Shown here piece by piece: positions 23,723 to 31,328 of a stretch of DNA of 64,000 nucleotides. Under the pieces are notes generated by a model. The model was not told where the DNA came from, did no database searches, and saw nothing but the letters and a program-made list of their open reading frames with translations. The DNA comes from Mycetocola_A sp015752285 (lineage in GTDB: Bacteria > Actinomycetota > Actinomycetes > Actinomycetales > Microbacteriaceae): assembly GCF_015752285.1 (NCBI RefSeq), contig NZ_JADOUY010000002.1:558001-622000 (forward strand). Direction: 5' to 3'. The translations under genes and the position numbers were made by a program. Positions within the stretch are counted from its first letter, which is position 1. Every line of letters begins with the position of its first letter.

Positions 23723-24945
23723 GGCGCGGGCTCGGCATACTCGTCGGGACCGTGGTGATCCTCGGACTCGGTGCGTATGGGCCGGCCACCCTCCTCGGTC
23801 CGCTCCCCGCGGCCTCCGTCTCGACGATCGACCTCGATGAGCCGGACGCAGCGGTTCCACCTGTGCTCCCTGCGACGGGTGCCAGCGCCGTCATCGACGC
23901 AGCTGGCGATGCTCCCCTCGCGACGGCAGGCGAGGCGACAGCAGTTCCGATGGCGGCGATCACCAAGACGATCACCGCTCTTGTCGTACTCGACCGGCAT
24001 CCGATCGCCGCCGATGGGGCCGGCGCGAACGTGCCGATCACCAGCGCCGACTACCTCTCCTATATCGACTATTCCCAGGCAGGCACGCGCACCGTATCGG
24101 TGTTCACCGCCGACGCGTGGACGGAGCGCGAGATGCTGCAGGCGCTCCTGCTCGGGTCGAGCAACAACCACGCAGACACGCTCGCCCGCTGGGCCTACGG
24201 TTCTGTCGACGACTACGTCGCTGCGGCGAACGCCTGGCTCAGCGAGCAGGGCATGCCGGACACGACGGTCGTGGACGCCACAGGACTGAGCGTGGACAGC
24301 GTCGGAACGGCCGCTGACCTCGCCGTTCTCTCCCGCCTTGCCCTTGACAACCCGGTGATCTCGAGTGTTCTCGCTGAACCGGTGACCGGGCTTCCGAGCA
24401 GACGGGGCATCACGAACACCACGACGTACCTGCCCGAGAGCGGAGTCACCGGAATTTCGCGGAGCTACACGGATGCCGCTGGAATCTGCCTGTTGTTCGC
24501 CATCGACGTCGAGCCCGAAGGCGCCACGGAACCGTTCCGGGTGTACGGCGCGTTCCTGCGCCAGCCAGACTGGGCTGCTCTTGAATCGGGTGTCCTCGCC
24601 CTCGTCGACAGCGCGGTTGCCGGGGTCTCTCCTGTGCCGGTCATCGCCGAAGGCACACCGGTCGCCACCGTCACCACGGCATGGGGGCAGACGGCACAGG
24701 GCATCGCCGGGCTCTCCGCCGATCGGGTGAGGTGGGGGCAGGCCACCCCACAGCTGACGGTGAATGCCGATCCGGTGACCATCGCAGGAGCTGGGACCAC
24801 GATAGGCAACATCCTTATCGACGACGGCGCAGCCGAACCGACTTCCGTGACGCTCAAGCTCGGTTCGTCGCTCCACGATCCTGGCGTGCTGTGGCGACTC
24901 GCCAACCCGGTGCCGGTCATCGGGGCCCTGATCGCGTCGCTCTGA
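23713..24945 (+). CDS. D-alanyl-D-alanine carboxypeptidase homologue with degenerate active site
   Basis: A 410-residue exported protein (N-terminal hydrophobic segment 5-30) with the low-molecular-weight PBP fold. The SxxK motif expected in PMA-S-xx-K-xITALVVL reads AITK, so the nucleophilic Ser is Ala82. SxN is kept (SSN at 149-151). The KTG box expected before TDAAG is SRS (249-251). It should therefore be unable to acylate, and a structural or peptidoglycan-binding role is inferred. The start is GTG at 23713, six nt after AAGGGG. It is convergent with the thiamine operon. Confidence 0.82.
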   Translation: MGVGRGLGILVGTVVILGLGAYGPATLLGPLPAASVSTIDLDEPDAAVPPVLPATGASAVIDAAGDAPLATAGEATAVPMAAITKTITALVVLDRHPIAADGAGANVPITSADYLSYIDYSQAGTRTVSVFTADAWTEREMLQALLLGSSNNHADTLARWAYGSVDDYVAAANAWLSEQGMPDTTVVDATGLSVDSVGTAADLAVLSRLALDNPVISSVLAEPVTGLPSRRGITNTTTYLPESGVTGISRSYTDAAGICLLFAIDVEPEGATEPFRVYGAFLRQPDWAALESGVLALVDSAVAGVSPVPVIAEGTPVATVTTAWGQTAQGIAGLSADRVRWGQATPQLTVNADPVTIAGAGTTIGNILIDDGAAEPTSVTLKLGSSLHDPGVLWRLANPVPVIGALIASL

Positions 24946-24963
24946 CTCCCCTCTCGACCCGCC

Positions 24964-25533
24964 TCAGGCGAGGCGGAGTCGGATATCTGCAACGGCCTCC
25001 GGGTTCTCTGCCGTCACGAACCGCACGAACTGCTCCTGCCAGTCGTCCCAGTGCGCATCGAAGCCCCCGTCGTCCCTCGCCAGCGCCCGCTGCTTGCGCA
25101 CAACATCGTCAGCCGCGAGCCAGATTCTCACGGTCGCCAGCGAGGCACTGAGACGGCTCAGCGCCCCACAGCCCTCGAGGATCATCGCGCGATTCGCCGG
25201 CACAGGATGCCACTCGGCCGGGGACCCACTCTCCCAGTCATGACGACGCCAACGGGAATCGCCGCCGGTCATTCGGGGCTCGAGCAGGTGCTCGTGCACG
25301 TGCTCGCTCGCCGCAGCGAGTCCACCCCACCCTGGATAGATGTTGTCCATCCGCACCAGCGTGACCGCACCGGGCCACTGAGCGATCAGCGCATCAGCAA
25401 GAGTCGATTTTCCGGCGCCGCTCGGGCCGTCGATGACGACCGTGTCTGCCGGGCCGCTACACCGGCGGAGAATACGCGCGACGGCTCCGTCGAGGTCGAC
25501 CTCGACGGCGGAAGCACTCCGGTCATCAGTCAA
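24964..25533 (-). CDS. P-loop kinase (uridine kinase-like), last gene of the thiamine ECF operon
   Basis: A 189-residue P-loop NTPase. Walker A is GPSGAGKST (37-45 region), followed by LVRMDNIYPGW, which resembles the substrate-binding strand of uridine/pantothenate-type kinases. A lid-like segment rich in Arg/Trp (GGDSRWRRHDWESG) and DDVVRKQRALARD follow. The start is taken as TTG at 25533, 8 nt inside the ykoC coding region, with GGAG 8 nt upstream; there is no other start in the right place. The substrate is unknown. Being translationally coupled to YkoC under a TPP riboswitch, a role in thiamine-precursor metabolism is plausible but unproven. Confidence 0.75.
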   Translation of the reverse strand: MTDDRSASAVEVDLDGAVARILRRCSGPADTVVIDGPSGAGKSTLADALIAQWPGAVTLVRMDNIYPGWGGLAAASEHVHEHLLEPRMTGGDSRWRRHDWESGSPAEWHPVPANRAMILEGCGALSRLSASLATVRIWLAADDVVRKQRALARDDGGFDAHWDDWQEQFVRFVTAENPEAVADIRLRLA

Positions 25534-26308
25534 GGACGAAGCTCCAGCTCCCTGCGACGACCGCAGCGGCGACGGAGAGGACGGCGATGGCGACCCCGAT
25601 GACGATGAGAATTGCCTCAGCGACGCCGAACCGCGACGGTCGCGCCCAGGTGCGGGGAAGGTCTGAACCGAACCCGCGCGCTTCCATCGCCGTCGCCAGC
25701 TTGCTGCCCCGGCGGATGGCGAGCACGAGCAATGCGAATCCCTGGGTTCCCAACCGACGCAGCATGTTGGCGTCGCCGACCCCTCGCGCCCGACGAGCCT
25801 GACCCAGGGCGCGCCAGTCATCGATGAACAACCCGATCATTCGCATCCCGGCGAGCCCGCCGAGAACGAACCGTGCAGGCAGACGGAGGACCTGAGCCAG
25901 ACCGTCAGCCAGATCGGTCGGGTCAGTGGTGGCGAAGAGCACGATGCTCGGCAATCCGATTGCGAGCACGCGGAGGGTGATCGCGAGCCCCAGCGTGAGT
26001 GAACCCTCGGTGACCGAGACGAAGCCCCAGGACGCGAGCACCTCTCCGCTGTCCTCGCCGTACAGCACCGTGGTGAGGCCGGCGAACGGTGCTGCCAGCC
26101 AGAGCGGCGCGGTGCGCAACCAGAACTGGCGGGCATCAAGCCCCGACCAGAACAGGAGAATCCCGACCAGGACGAGAGCCACGGATGCCGAAACGACGTC
26201 GATGGAGAGCAGCAGCGTGACGCTGAGAAATACCGCGACGGCAAGCTTGGCCACTGGATTGACTCTCGCGATCGCGGAATCCCGAATCTCGGGAAGAAGG
26301 GCACTCAT
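25526..26308 (-). CDS. ykoC: energy-coupling factor transporter transmembrane protein (EcfT/YkoC)
   Basis: A 260-residue EcfT-type membrane component that links the substrate-binding S subunit to the ATPases. It has five to six hydrophobic segments and the two Ala-Arg-Gly coupling motifs, here ARRARGVGD and AMEARGFGSD, that insert into the ATPase grooves. It overlaps the ATPase gene by 4 nt (ATGA) and the kinase gene by 8 nt. Confidence 0.92.
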   Translation of the reverse strand: MSALLPEIRDSAIARVNPVAKLAVAVFLSVTLLLSIDVVSASVALVLVGILLFWSGLDARQFWLRTAPLWLAAPFAGLTTVLYGEDSGEVLASWGFVSVTEGSLTLGLAITLRVLAIGLPSIVLFATTDPTDLADGLAQVLRLPARFVLGGLAGMRMIGLFIDDWRALGQARRARGVGDANMLRRLGTQGFALLVLAIRRGSKLATAMEARGFGSDLPRTWARPSRFGVAEAILIVIGVAIAVLSVAAAVVAGSWSFVLD

Positions 26309-27807
26309 GCGCGCACCTGGGACCCGGGTCCGAGAACACGTTCCGTGTCGGCGAATGCCGCCACGAGCGCAAGGTCGTGGGTCACGGTGACGACTGAGCT
26401 TCCCTCATCGACCAGTTCACCGAGCAGTGAGACGAGTTCGCCCCAGGTGACGGAATCCTGCCCGAAAGTCGGCTCGTCAAGGAGGAGAATTCGGGGGCGG
26501 GTTGCAAGCACTGTCGCGACCGAGAGCCGACGCTTCTCTCCACCAGACAGCGTGAACGGGTTGGCGTCGGCCAGATGGACGAGGCGCAACCGGTCGAGCA
26601 GATCGTCGACCCGTGAGCCTACCTCGCGATCGCCGAGCTTCAACGCGGCTGGACCGATCGCCAGTTCACGGCGCACAGTGGACGCGAGGAACTGATGTTC
26701 AGGCTCCTGGAAGACCGTGCCGAGTCTCGTCAGCAGGTCCCGTGATTTCCAGTCGATCGGGCTGGGACCCAACCCTCTCGCCAGGCTCGTGTCTGCGGCA
26801 ACGGTTCCTCCGACGGGTTTCAGGAGTCCGGCCAGCGTCAGTGCGAGTGTCGACTTCCCCGCTCCGTTCGGTCCGGTGATCGCGGTTCCCGTGCCTGCAG
26901 TGAGCACGAGGTCGATGGAGGATGCCGCAACGGTGGGCGATGTCGAACCGAACGGGGTTCGGCCGACCGACAGCTTTCGGGTGCTGAGCAGCGGTGGGCC
27001 GGACGCACGCCGGTTCGTGCGTGGAGCGACAACAGGCGGGATCCCGGGAACCCAGACACCGGCAGCGGCGAGACGCGCGCCCTCGGATTCGAGGACCGCG
27101 GCCGCCGGTCCGTCAGCGAGCACCCCGCTTGCCGGGTCGAGCACGATGACCCGATCGACGACGTCCTGCCACACCGCGACACGGTGCTCGACGACCACGA
27201 GTGTCGCACCGGTCTCCGCCACTGCGCGATCGACGACGTTGCGGATGTCGCGGACACCGTCTGGGTCGAGGTTCGCCGTCGGTTCGTCGAGCAGGAGCAG
27301 ACCGGGTCGCATCGCGAGGACCCCGGCGAGGGCCAGTCGCTGCTTCTGTCCACCGGACAGGCTCGATGAGGAATGGCTGAGCGGCAAGTCGAGTCCGACA
27401 GCTGAGAGCGCCCAGCGCACACGGCTCCAGATCTCGTCGCGCGGGACCCCGAGGTTCTCGCAGGAGAACGCGACGTCATCGCCGATGCGGGCGAGCACGA
27501 TCTGCGAGTCCGGGTCCTGCAGCACGAGACCGGCCCGCCCTCGCACGTCGGACGGTCGTCGGCCATCAAGGAGCAGCGAACCGGTTTCGTCGCCTTCTTC
27601 CTCCCCACCGAGCACCCCGGCGAGAGCCTGGAGAAGTGTCGATTTACCCGCTCCGGATGCTCCGAGCAGCAGCACGCGCTCCCCCGGTTCGATGTCGAGA
27701 GAGAGAGAGGACACAGCCGGAGCCCGCCGCCCGGCGTGCTGCCAGCCCCAGTCCCTGATCCGCACCTGCGCACCAGGGACCGGGCGGGCGAATGAGCCGC
27801 CGGTCAT
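26305..27807 (-). CDS. ykoD: ECF transporter ATP-binding protein with two ABC domains (YkoD)
   Basis: A 500-residue fusion of two ATPase domains that powers vitamin uptake. Domain 1: Walker A LLGASGAGKST (about 48-58), SSSLSGGQKQRLALAG, LLLLDEPTANLDPD. Domain 2: Walker A GPNGAGKSTLALTLAG (near 310), FTLSGGEKRRLSVATV, ILLLDEPTFGQD. The ATG at 27807 overlaps the ykoE stop by 4 nt. A longer frame upstream is only a shadow of ykoE. The double-ATPase form is the usual YkoD layout. Confidence 0.94.
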   Translation of the reverse strand: MTGGSFARPVPGAQVRIRDWGWQHAGRRAPAVSSLSLDIEPGERVLLLGASGAGKSTLLQALAGVLGGEEEGDETGSLLLDGRRPSDVRGRAGLVLQDPDSQIVLARIGDDVAFSCENLGVPRDEIWSRVRWALSAVGLDLPLSHSSSSLSGGQKQRLALAGVLAMRPGLLLLDEPTANLDPDGVRDIRNVVDRAVAETGATLVVVEHRVAVWQDVVDRVIVLDPASGVLADGPAAAVLESEGARLAAAGVWVPGIPPVVAPRTNRRASGPPLLSTRKLSVGRTPFGSTSPTVAASSIDLVLTAGTGTAITGPNGAGKSTLALTLAGLLKPVGGTVAADTSLARGLGPSPIDWKSRDLLTRLGTVFQEPEHQFLASTVRRELAIGPAALKLGDREVGSRVDDLLDRLRLVHLADANPFTLSGGEKRRLSVATVLATRPRILLLDEPTFGQDSVTWGELVSLLGELVDEGSSVVTVTHDLALVAAFADTERVLGPGSQVRA

Positions 27808-28454
27808 CGACCGCCGGCATCCGCGATCGTTCTGGCCTGTTTGCCCGAGGCAAAGCGGCTGAGTGCGCCGGTCGCCGCGAGACCCCGGACGGCGAGCCAC
27901 GACAGGAGGCCGGCGATCAGGACACCCGAGACGATGGCGCTGATGACGTACGTCACCTTCACGCTCACCTCCAGGGCGGCGTAGCTCGAGAACGTGGTGT
28001 CGAGCAGTCCGACGGCGAGCCCGGTCGATGCACCCGCGAGCAGGGCGACGCCGAGCCGCCAGTTGGTGTAGAAGAACAACGCGAAGATGATTTCGGCGCC
28101 GATCCCCTGCACGAGTCCCCAGATCAGGGTCTCGAAGCCCCACACCGTACCGATCAGGGCCGAGACCGCCGCAGCCACGAGTTCCGTGTAGAGAGCGGCA
28201 CCCGGCTTGCGGATGATCAGCCCGCCGAGCACACCGGCGAAGAGCCAGCCTCCCGCGAGCAGCCCGGCGAGACCCGGGGTGAAGGCGAGGGCCGAGCTCA
28301 GCGGGCCCCAGGCGAGACCCCAGGCCCAGAAAATGACACCTGCGGCTACGCCGACGACGCTGGCCACGACGATGTCGACGACACGCCAGCGGAGGTTCCG
28401 CTTCGGTTTCGCCGTTGTGGTCGTCGCCGGAGCTGGAGAAAGAGTTGAATGCAC
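27804..28454 (-). CDS. ykoE: YkoE, S component of a thiamine/HMP ECF transporter
   Basis: A 216-residue membrane protein, the substrate-binding subunit of the YkoEDC transporter for thiamine or its pyrimidine precursor. It has about five or six membrane segments; typical YkoE stretches are GGWLFAGVLGGLIIRKPGAA, YTELVAAAVSALIGTVWG and LVQGIGAEIIFALFF. The start is GTG at 28454 with AGAAGGG 8 nt upstream, and that ribosome site lies inside a hairpin downstream of the TPP riboswitch. It is the first gene of ykoE-ykoD-ykoC-kinase. Confidence 0.92.
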   Translation of the reverse strand: MHSTLSPAPATTTTAKPKRNLRWRVVDIVVASVVGVAAGVIFWAWGLAWGPLSSALAFTPGLAGLLAGGWLFAGVLGGLIIRKPGAALYTELVAAAVSALIGTVWGFETLIWGLVQGIGAEIIFALFFYTNWRLGVALLAGASTGLAVGLLDTTFSSYAALEVSVKVTYVISAIVSGVLIAGLLSWLAVRGLAATGALSRFASGKQARTIADAGGR

Positions 28455-28458
28455 GATA

Positions 28459-28478
28459 CGCGCCCTTCTGTGGGCACG
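28459..28478 (-). promoter_or_regulatory. ribosome-site-sequestering hairpin (riboswitch expression platform)
   Basis: In the mRNA CGTGCCC pairs with GGGCGCG (7 bp, one G-U) around ACAGAA. The ykoE Shine-Dalgarno AGAAGGG (28463-28469) is partly inside the stem, which suggests translational control by the riboswitch. Confidence 0.55.
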
Positions 28479-28494
28479 GGTAGTGAGATGAGTT

Positions 28495-28584
28495 GCCTCC
28501 CTGCGCTGGCATGACCCAGATCAGGTTCGACGGTCGAAGATTATGGAATCTTCCTCTCAGCCCGGTTCACCGGACTCCCGTGTT
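28495..28584 (-). ncRNA. TPP riboswitch (THI element)
   Basis: On the minus strand the conserved thiamine pyrophosphate aptamer is clear: CTGAGA (28555-28560) in the pyrimidine-sensing arm, then ACCTGATCTGGGTCATGCC (ending near 28508) and the closing CAGCGCAGGGAGGC. The variable P3 arm (GAAGATT/AATCTTC) is a clean hairpin. It lies 40 nt upstream of ykoE, so it represses thiamine/HMP uptake when TPP is plentiful. Confidence 0.96.
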
Positions 28585-28593
28585 ACTGCGTGC

Positions 28594-28599
28594 AGTCTA
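28594..28599 (-). promoter_or_regulatory. -10 box for the riboswitch-ykoEDC transcript
   Basis: TAGACT on the minus strand places the transcription start near 28587, immediately before the aptamer. Confidence 0.55.
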
Positions 28600-28609
28600 T
28601 CCGATGGGT

Positions 28610-28969
28610 TTACTTCTTCAGCGCTTTGATGACGAAAGACAGCGCCTTGCCGACAACCCAGATGAACGGGATGCCGACAGCGACGAGCGAAACCAGGTTC
28701 GGTTCGAAGTGCAGCCCTTCGCGACCCTTCACGTAGGCACCGATCGGAAGCGCGAACCCGCCACCGCCACCGCCGGAGCCCGAACCGGTTCCCGACACGG
28801 TCTTCGAGGAGGTGTCTCCCTCGCCTTCTCCTTCTCCGGCACCGAAGCCGTACCAGGCGAGAGCGACGGGAACGAGCTTCTCGCCGTCGATGTCGACGGG
28901 GTCTCCGTACACGGAGGTCACTCCGACAGCTTTGAACTTATCGGCCAGTTCGAGTGCAAGTTTTGTCAT
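28610..28969 (-). CDS. GerW/YtfJ-like family protein
   Basis: A 119-residue protein of the GerW (YtfJ) family, named for a spore protein of Bacillus but common in non-sporulating actinobacteria. The core LVPVALAWYGFGAGEGEGEG, a Gly/Ser-rich loop and GGGFALPIGAYVKGREGLHF are typical; a hydrophobic C-terminal helix (LVSLVAVGIPFIWVVGKALSFV) suggests membrane attachment. The start is MTKLALELADKF (ATG 28969) with TAGCGT 7 nt upstream, so the mRNA is probably leaderless. Function unknown. Confidence 0.82.
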   Translation of the reverse strand: MTKLALELADKFKAVGVTSVYGDPVDIDGEKLVPVALAWYGFGAGEGEGEGDTSSKTVSGTGSGSGGGGGGFALPIGAYVKGREGLHFEPNLVSLVAVGIPFIWVVGKALSFVIKALKK

Positions 28970-28976
28970 ACCCGCA

Positions 28977-28982
28977 ACGCTA
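28977..28982 (-). promoter_or_regulatory. -10 box for leaderless GerW-like gene
   Basis: TAGCGT, then 7 nt, then ATG at 28969 on the minus strand. Confidence 0.5.
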
Positions 28983-29022
28983 TCGGGCCGCACGGACCGA
29001 GCAAAGGGGTTGCGCCCGGAAG

Positions 29023-30276
29023 TCAGTCCCGCGGTGCCCGGGTTCCCCCGGCGGTCTCGCCCCGCCCGCGGCCGAGCATCGATGCGCGGCGGACCGCCGT
29101 GCCCCCGAAACGGGCGCGCAGCGAGTCGATCGTCGTTTCGGCATCCCGCCATTCTTCATCCGGGTCCCACAGCGACGCCATCACCCCGTCGCCGTCGAGA
29201 AGCTGCTCGGCCCGCACACCGACGAGGCGGACGGGGCGACCCTCGATCCCGAGCGCGGTGAAGAGGTCGTTGGCTTCTTCGTAGAGTCGTCGGCCGACGT
29301 TTGACGGCTCGGCCAGTGTGTGCGAACGGGTGAGGGTCGTGAAGTCGTCGAACCGGATCTTGATCGCGACCGTACGCGCCGAGAGTCCCGCCTTGCGCAG
29401 CCTTACAGCCACCTGATCCGCCAGTCTGAGCAGTTCGAGTCGCAACCGAGTGGGATCAGTGATGTCTTCGTGGAAGGTGACCTCGTGACCGATGCTCTTC
29501 TCAGCCGTCGACGTCACAACCGATCGGGTGTCGCGGCCCTGCGCGAGCTCGTGCAATTTGACACCGGTGGCATTTCCAACCGCCTTGCGCAGCGTCGTGA
29601 GCGGGGTTGCCGCGACGTCCCCGACGGTGTGCAGACCGATCCGCAGGAGCGCTTCTTCGGTCTTCGCGCCAACACCCCAGAGCGCGCGGATCGACAGCGG
29701 ATGCAGGAACTCCAGCGTCTGGGCGGGGGGGACGACCAGGAGACCGTCGGGTTTGGCCCGACCGGAGGCGACCTTCGCGACAAACTTCGTCGCAGCGGCG
29801 CCAACGGAGCAGGTCAGGCCTGTTTCGCGCTCGACGCGTTCACGAATGAGCGCTCCGACGGTGGCGGGCGTACCGAGAAGCCTCCGCGCGCCCGAGACGT
29901 CGAGAAACGCTTCGTCGATGCTCAACGGCTCGACGAGGGGTGTCGCATCACGGAAGATCGCCATCACCCGTCTGGAATAGTCGGTGTACCGCTCATGATG
30001 CGGAGGGAGCACGATTGCCTGAGGGCAGAGCCGCAGCGCCTTGGACACCGGCATCGCGGCACCGACCCCGAAGCGCCGAGCCTCGTATGTGGCGCTGGTG
30101 ACAACAGACCGCCCCTCGGCATGCCCGATGATCACCGGTTTTCCGCGCAACTCAGGATGATCGAGCAACTCGACCGACGCGAAGAACGCATCCATGTCGA
30201 TGTGCAGGATGTGGGCACCCTCATCGTTCGTGAGGTCGGTGGTCACCTGCCTCGCGCTGCCGTCTTGCCTGCTCAT
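29023..30276 (-). CDS. dinB: DNA polymerase IV (Y-family)
   Basis: A translesion DNA polymerase of about 417 residues. Catalytic acidic motifs are LHIDMDAFFASVE near residue 25 and LSIDEAFLDVSG near 120; the little-finger domain begins after ALWGVGAKTEEALLRIGL. The N-terminus is set at MSRQDGS (ATG 30276); an in-frame ATG at 30315 would add 13 residues. AAGATT 6 nt upstream may be a -10 box. Half-sites resembling TCGAAC occur near the start, but a full LexA box is not evident. Confidence 0.94.
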   Translation of the reverse strand: MSRQDGSARQVTTDLTNDEGAHILHIDMDAFFASVELLDHPELRGKPVIIGHAEGRSVVTSATYEARRFGVGAAMPVSKALRLCPQAIVLPPHHERYTDYSRRVMAIFRDATPLVEPLSIDEAFLDVSGARRLLGTPATVGALIRERVERETGLTCSVGAAATKFVAKVASGRAKPDGLLVVPPAQTLEFLHPLSIRALWGVGAKTEEALLRIGLHTVGDVAATPLTTLRKAVGNATGVKLHELAQGRDTRSVVTSTAEKSIGHEVTFHEDITDPTRLRLELLRLADQVAVRLRKAGLSARTVAIKIRFDDFTTLTRSHTLAEPSNVGRRLYEEANDLFTALGIEGRPVRLVGVRAEQLLDGDGVMASLWDPDEEWRDAETTIDSLRARFGGTAVRRASMLGRGRGETAGGTRAPRD

Positions 30277-30357
30277 TGTTCGAATCTTCCGCCGTTGCTT
30301 CCAGAATACAGACATCTGTTCGATGCCGCAGCCTGCCGGGTCGGTGAGGAATCGAAG

Positions 30358-30585
30358 CTAGTTTCGCTTGCTCGCGGGCGGTCGGATCGAGACTCCGCGA
30401 CGGCGGTGCCTGCTCAGCAGGAGCACTTCGACGGGGGCGGTCAGCCCGATCGCCAGCAGAAGAACGAACCACTGCCCGGTGGCGACGGTCACCCAGATTC
30501 CGGCGCCCAGGACCACGGCGGAGTAGACCCCGGCGAGAACCCAGGCACGGGTACTGATACCGCTGGCGGCGTCACGAGTGCTCAT
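30358..30585 (-). CDS. small membrane protein, two transmembrane segments
   Basis: A 75-residue protein with two hydrophobic helices (AWVLAGVYSAVVLGAGIWV and WFVLLLAIGLTAPVEVLLL) and a basic C-terminus (SRHRRRGVSIRPPASKRN). Function unknown. The ATG at 30585 has TAGGCT (30592-30597) 6 nt upstream, which fits a leaderless transcript and supports it as a real gene. Confidence 0.65.
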   Translation of the reverse strand: MSTRDAASGISTRAWVLAGVYSAVVLGAGIWVTVATGQWFVLLLAIGLTAPVEVLLLSRHRRRGVSIRPPASKRN

Positions 30586-30591
30586 GCTCCC

Positions 30592-30597
30592 AGCCTA
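30592..30597 (-). promoter_or_regulatory. -10 box for leaderless small membrane protein gene
   Basis: TAGGCT, then GGGAGC, then ATG at 30585 on the minus strand. Confidence 0.45.
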
Positions 30598-30651
30598 GAC
30601 CGGACGCATGTCCCTGGGCTGGGCGAGCGCGTTCGGCGCCATCGACGCCAC

Positions 30652-31326
30652 TCAGACGAGAGCGATCACGACCGGGGTCAGCCACTCCTTGAACGCCCGC
30701 GGATTATCGCGAAGCCGCTCGCTGATGATCACCGTGTCCGGAGCGACGACCCACGCCCCGGCATCCCGCACCGGGAGCACTTCGAGGTCCAGGCGGAACG
30801 AGCCGGTTTGTCGCCGCAACTCGAACTGGCGCCGCTGTACGAGTTCGTACGCATCGGCAAGCGGGTGTGCACGCGCGTCGACCGCACGCTGGTATTCGTC
30901 ATGCCGTTCCTCCGCCCACATCATGGCCTGGTCGTAACTCAGATAGACCAACTCCTGCAGTTCGAGCGCGCGATCGAACACTTCGAAGTGCGGCGGTCTC
31001 ACCTGGCTGATGAACGGGCGCGTGGCACGACGCACGATCCCGGCCCACCAGCCACGCCACTGCGCGGCGAGAGCGTCGCGATCAAGACCTGCGATGTCGA
31101 CGGGTGTCAGTGGCGGGTCGACCGGCGGAATCTGTTCCTCACAGACATCCGTCAGGCCGCCGAGATCGCGGAACGCGAGGGCGAGCAGCAGATCCCAGGG
31201 GCAGTCCTCCGTGATCTGCCATCGGATCGAACCCTCGACGAGCATGGCAGCATCGTACTGCCGCATTTCGGGTCGCAACAGAGGCGGAGAGGCGCCATCC
31301 GGATGATCGGACAACACCTCCCCCAC
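30652..31326 (-). CDS. conserved hypothetical protein coupled to gatB
   Basis: A 224-residue soluble protein of unknown function, beginning with GTG only 2 nt after the gatB stop and therefore very probably part of the gatCAB operon. Sequence features: WQITEDCPWDLLLALAFRDLGGL in the N-terminal third, a Trp-rich stretch (AAQWRGWWAGIVRRATRPF), a long charged helix (QAMMWAEERHDEYQRAVDARA) and an end containing VVAPDTVIISERLRDN. I see no known domain. Co-transcription with the tRNA amidotransferase is the only functional hint. Confidence 0.72.
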   Translation of the reverse strand: MGEVLSDHPDGASPPLLRPEMRQYDAAMLVEGSIRWQITEDCPWDLLLALAFRDLGGLTDVCEEQIPPVDPPLTPVDIAGLDRDALAAQWRGWWAGIVRRATRPFISQVRPPHFEVFDRALELQELVYLSYDQAMMWAEERHDEYQRAVDARAHPLADAYELVQRRQFELRRQTGSFRLDLEVLPVRDAGAWVVAPDTVIISERLRDNPRAFKEWLTPVVIALV

Positions 31327-31328
31327 GA

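Noticed and set aside
27808..28512. An in-frame upstream extension of the YkoD ATPase
   Set aside because: It is a shadow of ykoE in another frame. The ATG at 27807 overlaps the ykoE stop in the usual ATGA fashion and starts a normal ATPase domain.
30270..30325. A LexA/SOS box upstream of dinB
   Set aside because: TTCGAAC and ATCGAAC half-sites are present, but no paired TCGAAC-N4-GTTCGA site is found at either place.
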